Positions 53,881-64,000 of a stretch of 64,000 bases of DNA are shown in pieces (position 1 is the stretch's first letter; each line of letters starts with the position of its first letter). The DNA comes from Oscheius tipulae. Taxonomy: Eukaryota > Nematoda > Chromadorea > Rhabditida > Rhabditidae. The position numbers and the translations under genes were made by a program. The notes beneath the pieces were generated by a model that was not told where the DNA came from, did not search any database, and saw only the letters and a program-made list of their open reading frames with translations. The DNA lies in assembly GCA_037178975.1 (NCBI GenBank), contig JASJZH010000002.1, forward strand, positions 434,001 through 498,000, written 5' to 3'.

Positions 53881-55072
53881 CGCGCAAGTATCAGGGCTGA
53901 AGAATCTTGTTTCTAGGTGAAATGATGATAAATGTCCGAAAAAAGTTACTATCTGGGGTTATATTCATGCTCTAAAGACACTAAAATCGCTCAGGTAGAT
54001 GTTAGCTCGGTTAAATCACTCCCAAATCTGATTACCCACTCTAAACAAGGAGACTGCTATCGTAGGACAGTTTTATCAGGTTACCGAAGGCAAAAAATAA
54101 CAAACAGAAGCGAACCAACGGCGCACACAGGCCATATCAGCACAAAACTGACAAACAACTATGATCTTTGGTGGTCCGACGAGGGTAAACACTAACTTTT
54201 CATGGAGTCATGCAAGTTTTTTGCTACATTTTCACAATTTGCGAGGATTTCACAGCAAGTTTACGGAGAAAACAAGGCAAAGATTGAAAGTATAGTCAGG
54301 CCGTCATTGCAGCTCACAAGTGAACGAAAACAGCCCCCTGCAAGCGCGTAAACAACATGGGGCAGCGTTGAAAAACAACTCGTTCGATATTTTTCTACGA
54401 CATGGACATAAACAAACGAAAGGGAGGCAGAATTTGTCGATCAATCGCTCGAAAGTGGCCTTGGCAGGGCCTCGATAACGTTCGGCCGGGTCGAGCGAGG
54501 GCTCTTTGCTGACAAATAAAAGTACAGCGATCAGTAGTTGGTATTTGCAGTCATTTCGGCCAGAAAACAGACAAAATGTATCAGTAAAGGGAGCAACAGA
54601 TCGGCAAGAAATAGGGAAAAAAGTCATCGTTTTACAGGCCTCATGTTTCTTCGTTTAAGCAGTTTTTCTACAAGAACAGCATCATTTCTTCACCGAACAT
54701 CACAAAAGGCCACAAAGTTGTTGCCTATGGCTGCAGGTGTCGATAATGGCAGGCCGAGCAGGATTAGTTCTTGGCGCAAACGGCATTAAATAGCAAAACT
54801 ATGTCCCCAGTAGAAAATTAAGAAAAAAAAAAGCTCCCTAAACGTGCTAGAACGAAGGAAAGGGGGCAGCAAAGGACTGAAAACAATCTATTTATAGAAG
54901 GAGCATGTTTACGTCTTCTGGTCACGAAATACTCCTGATTTGCTGGAATTTTTGAGTGCTTGTGATTAATAAACTATTTTCTAACAAATAGATACCATGA
55001 ACGAGTGAAAAAAAAAGAAGAAAGCCGTGAAAAAACGGAAAACTGCGAGCTGACGAAAAGTTTGATAATAGC
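53881..55072. other. upstream region of SOD
   Basis: No exon or repeat recognised. Presumably contains the SOD promoter. Confidence 0.5.
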
Positions 55073-55530
55073 TCGGCAGGCGGCTCATTTCGTTCAAACG
55101 GCTTTTCGCGAGCATTTTTGAATCCGGAATTTTGAAAAAACTTTCTTTTACGATTCTACGCCTTTTCACTGCTTTTCTCATCTTTTTGCCTAACTTTTCA
55201 TGTCTTTTCTTGTTCGCTTCAAGAAATAAAACTAGGACTGCCTTGTATAGTCTCTACGAGGAACTGCGAACCCCGGAGCTTGCTGCTGCCTTTCTCCGTT
55301 GGTACAAACTACTCCCATCTGTTGGTCGAGCGAGAGGAGTCAATTACACAAGGCAGTCCTAGTATTTATTCCTTGAAGAGAGCAAGAAAAGACATAAAAA
55401 GTTAGGCAAAGAGGTGACGAAAGCAGGGAAAAGGCGTAGAAATCGTATAAAGAGAAAAGAGATGTTTTTAAAATCACGGATTCAAGTATGCGCGCGAAAA
55501 CCTGTTTGAACGAAACGAGCTGCCTGCCGA
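55073..55530. mobile_element. 458-bp foldback element
   Basis: Begins TCGGCAGGCGGCTC and ends GAGCTGCCTGCCGA. The arms (55073-55245 and 55348-55530) remain similar along their whole 170-180 bp, including CTAGGACTGCCTTGT and ACAAGGCAGTCCTAG next to a 100-bp unique centre. The centre is open in one frame (LYSLYEELRTPELAAAFLRW) but this is too short for a transposase. No clear target duplication. Confidence 0.88.
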
Positions 55531-55975
55531 TCTATCTCTATTTTAAAATTTCCTCGCGTCTCTGTCTGTCTGTCTGAAGTCAATATTGTTAATTAGCGTG
55601 CACTATTTTGTGCGCACACTAATTGTTGGCAAGTCAAGCCAAATCGAGTCAGTTCGGGAAGTAAGAGGACTTGGGAGGACGTTGCTCCTGTCACGGTACC
55701 TCGATTGGAGGGAATGCGGACAGGTTGAAGTGAGAGGAAAGGGTCACGACAATTGGACAGAAGGATGTAGAAATCGAGCAGTTTTGGAAGGATTATTACT
55801 GGCATTGAGCCCCAAAGGGGCGATGGCATTACTTGTTACCAAAAAATTTTCGAGTGCTCAAAATATCGCCACATTTTTTATTTCAAAAAATTAGGCACGC
55901 TTTTCGAAGTTCCAATTTTCTTCACTGATGTTCCGTGTACTACCGAATTTTTCGGTTCGAGGACAAGTACAGTGC

Positions 55976-55995
55976 GCGTCATAACTATAAAGGCA
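55976..55995 (+). promoter_or_regulatory. outer transposase-binding-type motif, left TIR
   Basis: GCGTCATAACTATAAAGGCA. It recurs with one change at 56160-56179 (left, inner) and, inverted, at 57357-57376 and 57541-57560. In Tc3 the transposase binds two such sites per TIR about 180 bp apart; the spacing here is 184 bp. Confidence 0.75.
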
Positions 55996-56159
55996 CCCCA
56001 GTTTTTAGCTGTGGAGCCAAAACTACGCATTTTAAAAAAAATCTGACAATGCCATCTTTTTCTACGGTATTCAAAACCCTTGTAAAAAAATCTACAGACC
56101 CATCGGATTATCCTTCTGCCCTAGATAAACAAAAAGGTCTCGACGTGTCGAATTCAGAA

Positions 56160-56179
56160 GCGTCAAAACTATAAAGGCA
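56160..56179 (+). promoter_or_regulatory. inner transposase-binding-type motif, left TIR
   Basis: GCGTCAAAACTATAAAGGCA, the inner partner of 55976-55995; it forms the inner end of the TIR. Confidence 0.75.
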
Positions 56180-56292
56180 GACGGTATTTAGAGTTTTTAC
56201 TTATCGAGACATGTTAAATCATGCGTATAAAAGAATGGAAAAGTTGCTTCTGGCACTCGTTCAACACCTGCTCATCTCCGAATACCTTTGTG

Positions 56293-57315
56293 ATGCCTCT
56301 AGGAGCCTGCCTAACGGATGTAGAGAGGGGACAGGTTGACGTCCTTGCTGGTCAAGGATTGAGCAACAGGGCCATAGCTACTACCATTGGACGTTCTCCT
56401 ACCGTGGTGGACAATTATCGCAAGGATCCTGTTGGCTATGGAGCTAAAAACAGAGGTGGAAGACCAAGAAAGCTGACAATCAGGGACGAGCGAATGATCG
56501 CTCGAACTGTCTCCAACAAAAGAGTGACCACTGCTCTCCTGAAATCCGATCTCCGTCTCAGTGTTTCGAACAGCACTGTTCTCCGCTCCATCCACAGGAA
56601 TGCTCATTTGACCAGACAGAAGATGAAGTCTGCTCCCCGACTTCTCCCTCGTCACATTGCTGATAGGATGACCTTTGCGAGAAACCACTTCAATACTGAT
56701 TGGACTAAAGTGAGTAAATCTAAATTTTTGTTTTCATAGCTTCTATAGGTCATCTTCTCCGACGAAAAAAAGTGGAATCTTGACGGTCCGGATGGGAATA
56801 CATCGTATTGGCGCGACTTGAGGAAGGACCCGGTTTATTTCTCGAAGAGAAATTTTGGTGGCGCTTCGGTTATGGTCTGGGCGGCATACTCACACGACGG
56901 TACTGTCTCGCTCGAGTTTGTTACCAGCAGGATGAATAGCCTCGACTATCAAGATGTGCTCGAGAACAACCTGCTTCCTTACCTCCATGCCAATCCGCAG
57001 ATGACGTTTCAACATGATAATGCGCCGATCCATTCATCCAACTCCACTAGGCTCTGGCTGCAAAGCAACAACGTTAACACTATGCCGTGGCCCGCCTGTT
57101 CTCCCGATCTCAATCCGATTGAAAATCTCTGGGGAATTCTCGTCAGAGAGGTCTACAAGAGCGGCAAGCAGTTCTCAACTGTACAGGAGTTGAAGAATGC
57201 CATTCTTATCGCCTGGAGGACCCTGAACCCCATTGTTTTGAAGAATCTTTCTCTCTCGATGAACAGCCGTCTGTTCCAGTTGATCTCCCGCAACGGAAGA
57301 GCCACCGACTACTGA
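56293..57315 (+). CDS. Tc3-type transposase
   Basis: Cuts and pastes its own element into TA sites. Exons 56293-56709 and 56749-57315 around a 39-bp GT-AG intron; 327 residues, the usual Tc3A length. Seen: N-terminal paired helix-turn-helix DNA-binding part (LTDVERGQVDVLAGQGLSNR, IATTIGRSPTVVDNYRKDP), a GGRPRKL AT-hook-like linker, then the catalytic domain: Asp in FSDEKKWNLDGPDG, Asp in FQHDNAPIHSS, and Glu 34 residues on in SPDLNPIENLWG. No stop or frameshift. The start at 56293 (MPLGACLTD) is preferred over 56221, as the Tc3 family begins this way. Confidence 0.94.
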
Positions 57316-57565
57316 AACATTTAAAGTTAAGTTATTTATATGAATTGTTTTGTTAGTGCCTTTATAGTTTTGACGCTTCTGAATTCGACACGTCGAGACC
57401 TTTTTGTTTATCTAGGGCAGAAGGATAATCCGATGGGTCTGTAGATTTTTTTACAAGGGTTTTGAATACCGTAGAAAAAGATGGCATTGTCAGATTTTTT
57501 TTAAAATGCGTAGTTTTGGCTCCACAGCTAAAAACTGGGGTGCCTTTATAGTTATGACGCGCACT

Positions 57566-58993
57566 GTATCACTTCTCGCGTTGCAAAAATTAATTAGTTC
57601 TCTTCATTCCGGTGCTACCCATAGATTCTTTTGGAGAAGATGAGCCACTTTTTCCAGAAGTCTTTTACCGAGACAGCGATGTCCACGTACTCAAGCTTTC
57701 TCCAATCTCCGAGACAAATCTTCTAGCGATCGTTTCAAACGTTTGACCTCTGAAGTGAAGATTTGCATGCGGACAGTTCAGAAGCATTCACGTCCTTTCG
57801 TCCGTTTGTTTTGACTCGCTAAGTTTCTGAATGACCTTCTTATTAGGGTTATCACCAGTTTTAGTATTCGAATCAGAAATGGAGCACTTTATCTGGATGG
57901 AGTCAGAAATAAAAAGACAGAGGCAGTGACAAAATGACAAAGAGAGCATCATTCTGCCTTGACTTGATTTTGCCTAAATGACTTGATTTTTAGCCAAAAC
58001 AGACTGCGTCTGACCTTGCACCCACATTTTCTAATCCACAAACTGACTTTTCAGCTGTTTGATGTTCAGCAAAGTTGTAGCTCGTACCAAAATCTACAAC
58101 TTTGCAGAACATAACAACGCTGGAAAATCATTTCTTCGACCCGAAAAGAGATTACATTTTTGACTAGGGCTTGGTCGCCTGTGACACCCCCGTACCATCT
58201 CTCATCCGCCGGATCGCTATAGGTCCACAAAAATAATTTCCAAATAGCTTTCGGGCTCTATTAATCGTGTTTGCGGTACCCTCAGACCATGATCGTTGTA
58301 GAACGAGTCTAACGAAGTAGCTTCGAGAGTGGTGTTTCGGTAAAGTACTGCATTTTGCTAAAGAAAGGTCTTCAGACACTTTGTTAGGCTAGAGGCCTTC
58401 CTTTCTGCAAGTGTTTTAACCACGCTCTATCTGCAGTACCATAAGACTCGGAATTCTTAAATATAAACCAAAATTACATCTTTTACCCAAAGGAGCCGAG
58501 GGAGGATAGAGACATTTTTTCGATTGCAGAAACCAGCTCTGTCGAGAACTGTCACCCTATCATCCTGCCTCTCAGTCCCTCTATCTCTTTGTCTCTTAGT
58601 CTCTCGGTCTCTCTTTATCTCTCTATCCAAGATACACTGCGCCCCTTCGAGCTGCTCTCGTACCAAAATTCTCTGTCTCTTGTATACTACAGGTCTGATT
58701 TTCCTATTATTGAATTTCCCGCAAAAGGTACCCAAAAGAGAATATCTTTTGACTTTTGCGTTTGCACTTTGATAGAACTTCGCGCTATCGCAAAGCGTGA
58801 CAGTTCATTATGTTTAAGTATCACAGGGATGGCGTAAAAACTCTCTATACAAATTACACGTTCGCGGGGGCCATAGACGGTTAAACTGTAACAAAACAAG
58901 CACCTACAGACTGGTAGCATAGAAATCTGAACCCAACACCCAGGTTGTGGTCAAAAATTGAGAGTACACGTTTTTGGGGGAAAAAATGAAGGA
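57566..58993. other. intergenic region with repeat F copy 2
   Basis: No exon recognised. Contains 58060-58262 (repeat F) and a pyrimidine-rich tract at about 58560-58630 (TCTCTTTGTCTCTTAGTCTC). Confidence 0.5.
58060..58262 (+). repeat. dispersed repeat F, copy 2
   Basis: Starts with the hairpin GATGTTCAGCAAAGTTGTAG...CTACAACTTTGCAGAACAT, then GGGCTTGGTCGCCTGTGACA and GTACCATCTCTCATC. Collinear with 31740-31950 over about 200 bp. Confidence 0.8.
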
Positions 58994-61843
58994 CTATTTT
59001 CGAATCTCCGGCTCGCAGAAATACTTCCCAGCTTGGACTTTCCTCTTAATCATGGAGAGATGGAAGATATCTGATGGTGGCAGGGAAATACCCATCCCGG
59101 AGATGGTCGTGTCCGATGACTAAAATTTTCCGGCTTGGAATAGAGACAGAGAATCAAGGTACCTGGAACTGAGCATAGGTATGAGCTGAAGGGGATGGGC
59201 CTCCACTATTGAGCTTGACTCTGGCTTTGAGAGACCCAGAACTGTCGCCATGCTTGGAGAGTTCAGTCACTATCCAGGATATCGTTCCAGTCTCGGCTGA
59301 CCTGCAACGACAATGTCTCTATCTCTGTTTCTACTCACCAGTTCGCCGACGGTTCCGAAATAATTTGGCCCACATCACCGGCCACCTTGGCCGAGAAGAC
59401 CAGGTTCAGAAGAGCATTGCCAATCGGTCCCTCACTGTTCAAATGGTAGTCGACCCGCAGATCTGAACATCGGTAGTCAAGCAAATGTAGTTACTGCTAA
59501 CCTGTATGATCCTCCTCACACTTCCAGTAACTCTTGATCAGGAGCGGAGGCTCCCGATTCGGACCTTCTTCTTTCAGCTCGTACCGTAGCACTTCCGCAT
59601 TGAAGAATGCCGCGGTGGGACGTTCTTTCTGTTGGGCAAGAAGCCAATTGGCAAGTCCGAGTCGGTCAAAAGAGTAGAAAGTGACTACTCCTTCAGTTGG
59701 GGAGGAGGAGGGTGGCAGAAGGAGCTAAACAAATAGGATTTGATGTCTCTGTCTCTCTCACCTGTTTATTCGGAACGATCGTTTTTATCATTTCCGTATT
59801 TGTCAACTGGAATGTCAACAGCTCGATCTCACTGTTCAGAGCGGTTAGTAAGGGAACAGACGAGTTGGCGAATGAGATCATCACCGTTCCGAACGTCCTA
59901 ATAGTTCGACTGGAAAGAGGGACAGTAACTATAGGTCAATATACTCACTTGGTCACTTCCGAACCATTGAACCAGACGTGACTGTATTCATTCAGAGCCA
60001 TTGCCAGTGGGACACGCTGTTCACTTATCGTGGCCTGCATCAGATTGGCGGTTGACTGGGAGAGATTGAATGAGGAGCCGCCGAGAGAGTTATGTGAATC
60101 GGAACGGTTCATGCCAAACGACGAGCCCCATTCTTGGCTATTGTTTGTGCCTTCCTGAAATAGGGATGAGTATGAGTCGAGTGAGACTACAGAGAAACAG
60201 AGAAATAGAAAGATAGTACAGAGTCAGACATGAGTCATATATCATACATATGTCATGAGTCAGACAACCTACCTTGGTCAGGGTCCCCGAAGTCCCAGTG
60301 CTTGTCCCCACACTCAGTCCAAAGGTAGAGTTGTGAGTTGGGGTATTACTCCTAGGCCGGGCTCGGGCCATCCCGGCCATGGGACCACAGGATGCCGAAA
60401 AGTTCAGAGGGACATTGCTCTTTGAGAACTCGCTCTCTGAACAGAGTACATGAGGATGAGTCAAAAGATTCAACTCACCAGCAAAATTGGTTCGAAACCG
60501 TCCGTCTGCTGTGTGAGCCGGTCTCAGGGGCTTGAGACTACCAGCAGTCATGGACTGGGAGAAGAGAGGCGGTTTAGATCCGGCTACTGACCAGGGATCC
60601 TGAAAGAGTATAAGTCATTGTCACTGTCACTCACCTTGTCAAATGTGTTACTCCGACCCAAACTTCCAATAGTTATGCTACCAATGGCATCCCGCAACTC
60701 ATCCACAGAAGCGTTTATGGCCACAGCGGACTCAGCTGGCTTGATTGAAATGGACCGGATTCTCGATTGCTGCATCTCTATCTCATCCTAAAGAGTATGA
60801 GTACAGAGACAGAGAGACACTGTACCTCCTCATCGCTGCTGCAACTGGACCAATTGGTGTCCTCCTTTTCGGCCTCGTGATGAGTAGGAATGGAGAATCC
60901 TTCCTCGTCGGTCGGTCGTCCATTGGGCTGGTCAAGGATGTGCAGACTGCCATTCAAATGCTGGACAGAGATAGTGAGACAGTTTCTTGACTTGACTGGT
61001 ACTCACCTTGTCCTTTTCCTCACTCCTTGAACTGCTCGTAGTACTGCGAGCATCGTCCATGCTGAAAGGGACAGATTGGAACATTTGACTCTTCGCAACA
61101 GTGAACATGATCATAATTGGTGGGGATTAATAAAACGGATACACTGTGAGAGACAAAGTTCAGAGAACAGAAAGACAGTGAGACAGAAGGATGGAGAGAC
61201 AGAGAGGCGTACCTGTGTCCATCGAAGGGTCTCTCACTGTTAATCGAATTCGTAGCTGTCAGATCCGAGGTCGACTTCTTCGAGCGTCTGTTCTGTCGGA
61301 ACTTGAAGAGGCCTGAAAACGGAAATTCCTGTTACAGCTCTGTTCCTGTCCCTATCCCCCTCCCTACTTTTTGCCGCCTTCCTCAAACAAGAAGGTGCCG
61401 AGCCACTGCGTCTCATCGGCTGCTCATCTCTGAAGAAGGTCGGGGTCTGTAGACGCGCCTTCTCCCTGGCCTTTCTTGCAATCGAGCAGTCACTGCTGGT
61501 CCGACCACTCAAGAACGGGTCGGAAATGTCCAGACTTTTCTGACTGGCACCAGGAGAGCGGCAGCTCGAGAGCTGGTCAACTCGTCGGGCACGCAGAACC
61601 TGCATCCTACAGAAGGTCCGGTCACAGGTTGGTGAGAGAAAGACGGAGAGCTGGATTGTCAAAGGACTGAGGACTGACTACATTTCCGTCCGATTAACTA
61701 ATCTTCGTAAAAAAAGATAAGCAGTTATTTCTTGAAAAGGGTGGATGAGCGGAAGAATTGTGTTCTGACTCAGAGATAGAGAGAGGACACCCCCCAAGAA
61801 TACAATTAAGTAGCGAGATTCAATAAGGAACGTGTGTGCTAAG

Positions 61844-61879
<36 letters not shown>

Positions 61880-64000
61880 TTCATAAAAGGGCGCCATGTC
61901 GTGTGAGAAGCCCTCAAATGAACAGAAAAACGTAGGGATTGCTGTGGATTAACAGAAACAGAGGTGGCTAGAATGTAATCCGTTTCCCGGCCGCGGATAT
62001 GGGATTCTGACGCAGAGAGTCATATTAATATAACGGGAGAGCGAGTCAGGGGCCTTTCCATTTGGACCTGTGACTCTCTGATGTCATAGGTTTGTCTCTG
62101 TTTCCTCCCCTCGACTCACCTCCCGACAAGTTCCCTCCCTCCTCATCCCCAATACTGCTCTGCGATATCGTCTTCTTCCTCTTCGGCATGAACATGCTCA
62201 ACTTTTTCGTGCCAGCTCCCATCGACGAACCAAAAACAGAAGTGGAAATGGGACCAGCAGTCGAGTCACTGGACTGCGAGGCGGTCGGCGACGGCTGGAA
62301 ATTTGGTTAATTTTTGGACGTTCCGAGGGGGTGTCAGTGGCATAACATTCTAAAGAATAACCCAATTGGTACAGAGACAGAGTTTGAAACCTTTTGAAAG
62401 TTTCGATAGGTACACAGGAAGGGTAGTCAAATCCTAATTAGTGCGCTGTTTTCCATAGCCTGCTATTCATTTTTGCCGGATCTCCAAGCATTAGAAAACA
62501 CTGAACTTTGAGGCCAAGCCACAATCAATTACTCCTATCCGACTGCTTTCTCAGGCTCTAATCGTCTGGTTGTCACTCATATCATCTAGTTCCTGTCTCT
62601 GCCACTCTGTAGCTGTCACGGCGAACCTTACCTGTACTGTGACAGACTGTTTCCTCTCCTGAACTGTTCCCGCGGCTCCACCCCAGGAATCCAAAATGTC
62701 GAGGCCAAGAAGGTCGTTTCCGGCAGAGCTTGGTGGATGTGACATGCTTGTCTGGAAACAAAAACTGTTTCATTTTGTCTCTCTCTCTCCCAGACCCCAA
62801 CCCCGACTTACCTGAAGCAGACTCGGTCTGTCCTCTCTAATAGGCAACAGCTCATTTTCAGCTGCCTCAATATCTTCAAAGACAGCTGCTTCTGTAAATT
62901 AGGTTCCGTTTGTCATAAGAGCAGTAAAAATTACGGGGTCGGTCCATTCCGGTGCCTTTTTCCTTGACAAAGTGGGCCAATTGGTCATCGACGGACTGTT
63001 GTTGAAGGGATTCTCTCAGCTGACCACAGAGCTGTTGGATACTGTGAGCAGATTCCTGATGATGACTGGCATAGACCATGAGAAACTGGTGCAGATTAGC
63101 GTAGTGGGCCCTACAACTTGGAAAGTATTCTCGTTGAAACATTTTTGATGCGAATGTGCTCGCTAGACATGTAATGATTCTAAGATTTCGAAGGCAGCTT
63201 TGCACCGATGCCCTAGCGGCTAAGTTGCAGCTCGCAGGTTCGGATCCTGCAGTCCACAAAGCCGTTTTGGTGAGAAAGTGCTTCGTTCTGACCTACCTAT
63301 CGTGGTTTTGAAAAAACCTGCACATTGCCTCCATCTTTTCCTCGTAGACCACCCGTACCACCTCGTACTTTTCCACATAAGACTTGTACTCTTCTCGTGC
63401 CTTGTTCAACTTGGCTTCCGCCTTCGTAACTTCTTTTTGGTTCTTCTCACTCGTGTCTTTGCGAATTTTGACGAATTCTACCCAGCGACTTTGGTATGTC
63501 TCTTTGGCCTGAAAAATTGAAATGAGAGAGACAGAGACACGTGCCTTTTGAAGACAAGTCGTGGTTGTTTGCATCAGGTTCACAGCCTCTATTACCTCCT
63601 GCTGCTTGGCATCTTTTCTAACCTTGGCCACCTCATCCTTATACTTCAGAATTTCTCTAGATAAGTCCTGAAACCGTTATAAGCCCTACAATCATCCACA
63701 TACCTGTAAATTCTTGACCATCATCGTCTGAACATCGGAAATTATCTCGAAGGTACCCTTGGTCAGAGCCCAGCCGTTTTCCAGACATGTCCCGTTGGAC
63801 AAGAAAGCGGAAACCTATATGCTTCCGATTAAATTTAGAGATCTTTGGGGGAAATACCTTGTTCGTGCCTTTTCCTACAAGTTTTGCGTACTCCTCTTCG
63901 GCCGAGAGACGTTCCTTGATGAAGGTTGCTACCTCACTGATGGCATCCTCTCCGCGTTTGAGATTGTCGTACATGACTTGGTAGCCATTGTGCTTGTCTC
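58994..64000 (-). CDS. FCHo/muniscin endocytic adaptor (5' partial)
   Basis: Membrane-bending adaptor that starts clathrin-coated pits and activates AP2. The right edge cuts off the first residues. F-BAR exons: 63858-64000 (GYQVMYDNLKRGEDAISEVA, EEEYAKLVGKG), 63704-63814, 63545-63666, 63299-63508 (AKETYQSRWVEFVKI) and 62935-63116. A linker of at least ten exons is Ser-rich and basic (FKFRQNRRSKKSTSDL, KKLSMFMPKRKK). The mu-homology domain lies in 59949-60154, 59762-59897, 59502-59724, 59339-59462, 59163-59301 and 58994-59119 (GVVTFYSFDRLGLANWLLAQ, LKARVKLNSGG, SMIKRKVQAGKYFCEPEIRK then TAG). One F-BAR intron (63509-63544) seems to use a GC donor, AAAAG|GCACGT. A few linker exon borders are approximate. 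Confidence 0.9.
61848..61875 (+). repeat. (GA)n microsatellite
   Basis: About 14 GA units in a muniscin intron. Confidence 0.95.
63190..63260 (+). repeat. tRNA-like sequence lacking an anticodon arm
   Basis: Ends GCTTTG/CAAAGC pair, the A-box-like TGCCCTAGCGGCTAAG is present and the T arm GCAGGTTCGGATCCTGC is perfect over 5 bp, but only about 9 nt separate the D and T arms. CGTTTT follows. In an F-BAR intron. Confidence 0.6.

Larger units (their letters stand above)
55970..57565 (+). mobile_element. Tc3-like transposon, apparently complete
   Basis: 1596 bp flanked by TA (55968-55969 and 57566-57567). Termini are CAGTGCGCGTCATAAC and its complement. Terminal inverted repeats of about 210 bp (55970-56179 and 57357-57565) are almost identical, so the copy is young. 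It encodes one transposase with an intact DD34E triad. Belongs to the Tc1/mariner superfamily, Tc3 branch. Confidence 0.96.

Noticed and set aside
55132-55362. 76-codon frame in the foldback element
   Set aside because: Spans an arm and the centre; too short for a transposase and forced by the inverted repeat.
63190-63260. Functional tRNA gene in the muniscin intron
   Set aside because: Perfect T arm and a T4 stop, but no room for an anticodon arm; kept only as tRNA-like.
1-64000. CRISPR array, prophage, rRNA or bacterial operon signals
   Set aside because: The periodic tracts are irregular GACAGA repeats without spacers, genes are intron-rich, and no rRNA motif was seen.

Overview
The window looks like nuclear DNA of a nematode. 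Introns are often only 35-50 bp, 3' splice sites are of the long TTTTCAG/TTTTTAG type, and in twelve genes such an acceptor lies 0-17 nt upstream of the start codon, which is the signature of spliced-leader trans-splicing. Five same-strand genes at 11.3-20.4 kb are packed like a nematode operon, and an apparently complete Tc3-like transposon is present. A related animal phylum with spliced leaders cannot be fully excluded, and no species can be named from the sequence. All gene models are my own splice-by-splice reconstructions without transcript data.

Layout, left end to 24 kb: the 3' end of an unknown + strand gene (1-593); a secreted DOMON protein on the - strand (697-1486); a phospholipase B1-like lipase (+, to 4356); a BTB-domain protein (+, 5457-7267) converging on a DGAT2-type acyltransferase (-, 7769-9753); then the operon-like + strand block: RCL1, an unknown protein, RNase H2 subunit C, an MKRN2OS-family protein and an unknown coiled-coil protein. 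A globin (-) and a small helical protein (-) follow.

24-41 kb: a synaptotagmin-like tandem C2 protein without the usual calcium ligands (+), two possible exons of an unidentified gene (-), a seven-helix receptor (+), a small basic S-P-rich protein (+), a candidate secreted peptide precursor (-), and a GT10 alpha-1,3-fucosyltransferase (+). Intron 1 of the last holds a class II tRNA gene with an Ile-type AAU anticodon.

41-64 kb: a CELF/ETR-1-type RNA-binding protein with three RRMs and a 4-kb first intron (-), Cu/Zn superoxide dismutase (-), a 458-bp foldback element, the 1596-bp Tc3-like transposon with intact DD34E transposase and TA target duplication, and most of an FCHo/muniscin endocytic adaptor (F-BAR plus mu-homology domain, -), cut by the right edge.

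Repeats are abundant and seem to fall into two compartments. Low-complexity GACAGA/TGTCTC tracts fill introns and spacers at about 0.8-4, 21-41 and 58-63.5 kb, while structured inverted-repeat elements and dispersed families dominate 4.3-20.8 and 41.6-57.6 kb. Many introns also hold decayed tRNA-like sequences. RCL1 (rRNA processing) and RNase H2C (RNA-DNA hybrid removal) share the operon with proteins of unknown role; the other genes serve lipid metabolism (PLB1, DGAT2), membrane traffic (synaptotagmin-like, FCHo), glycosylation and antioxidant defence, without obvious pathway linkage.
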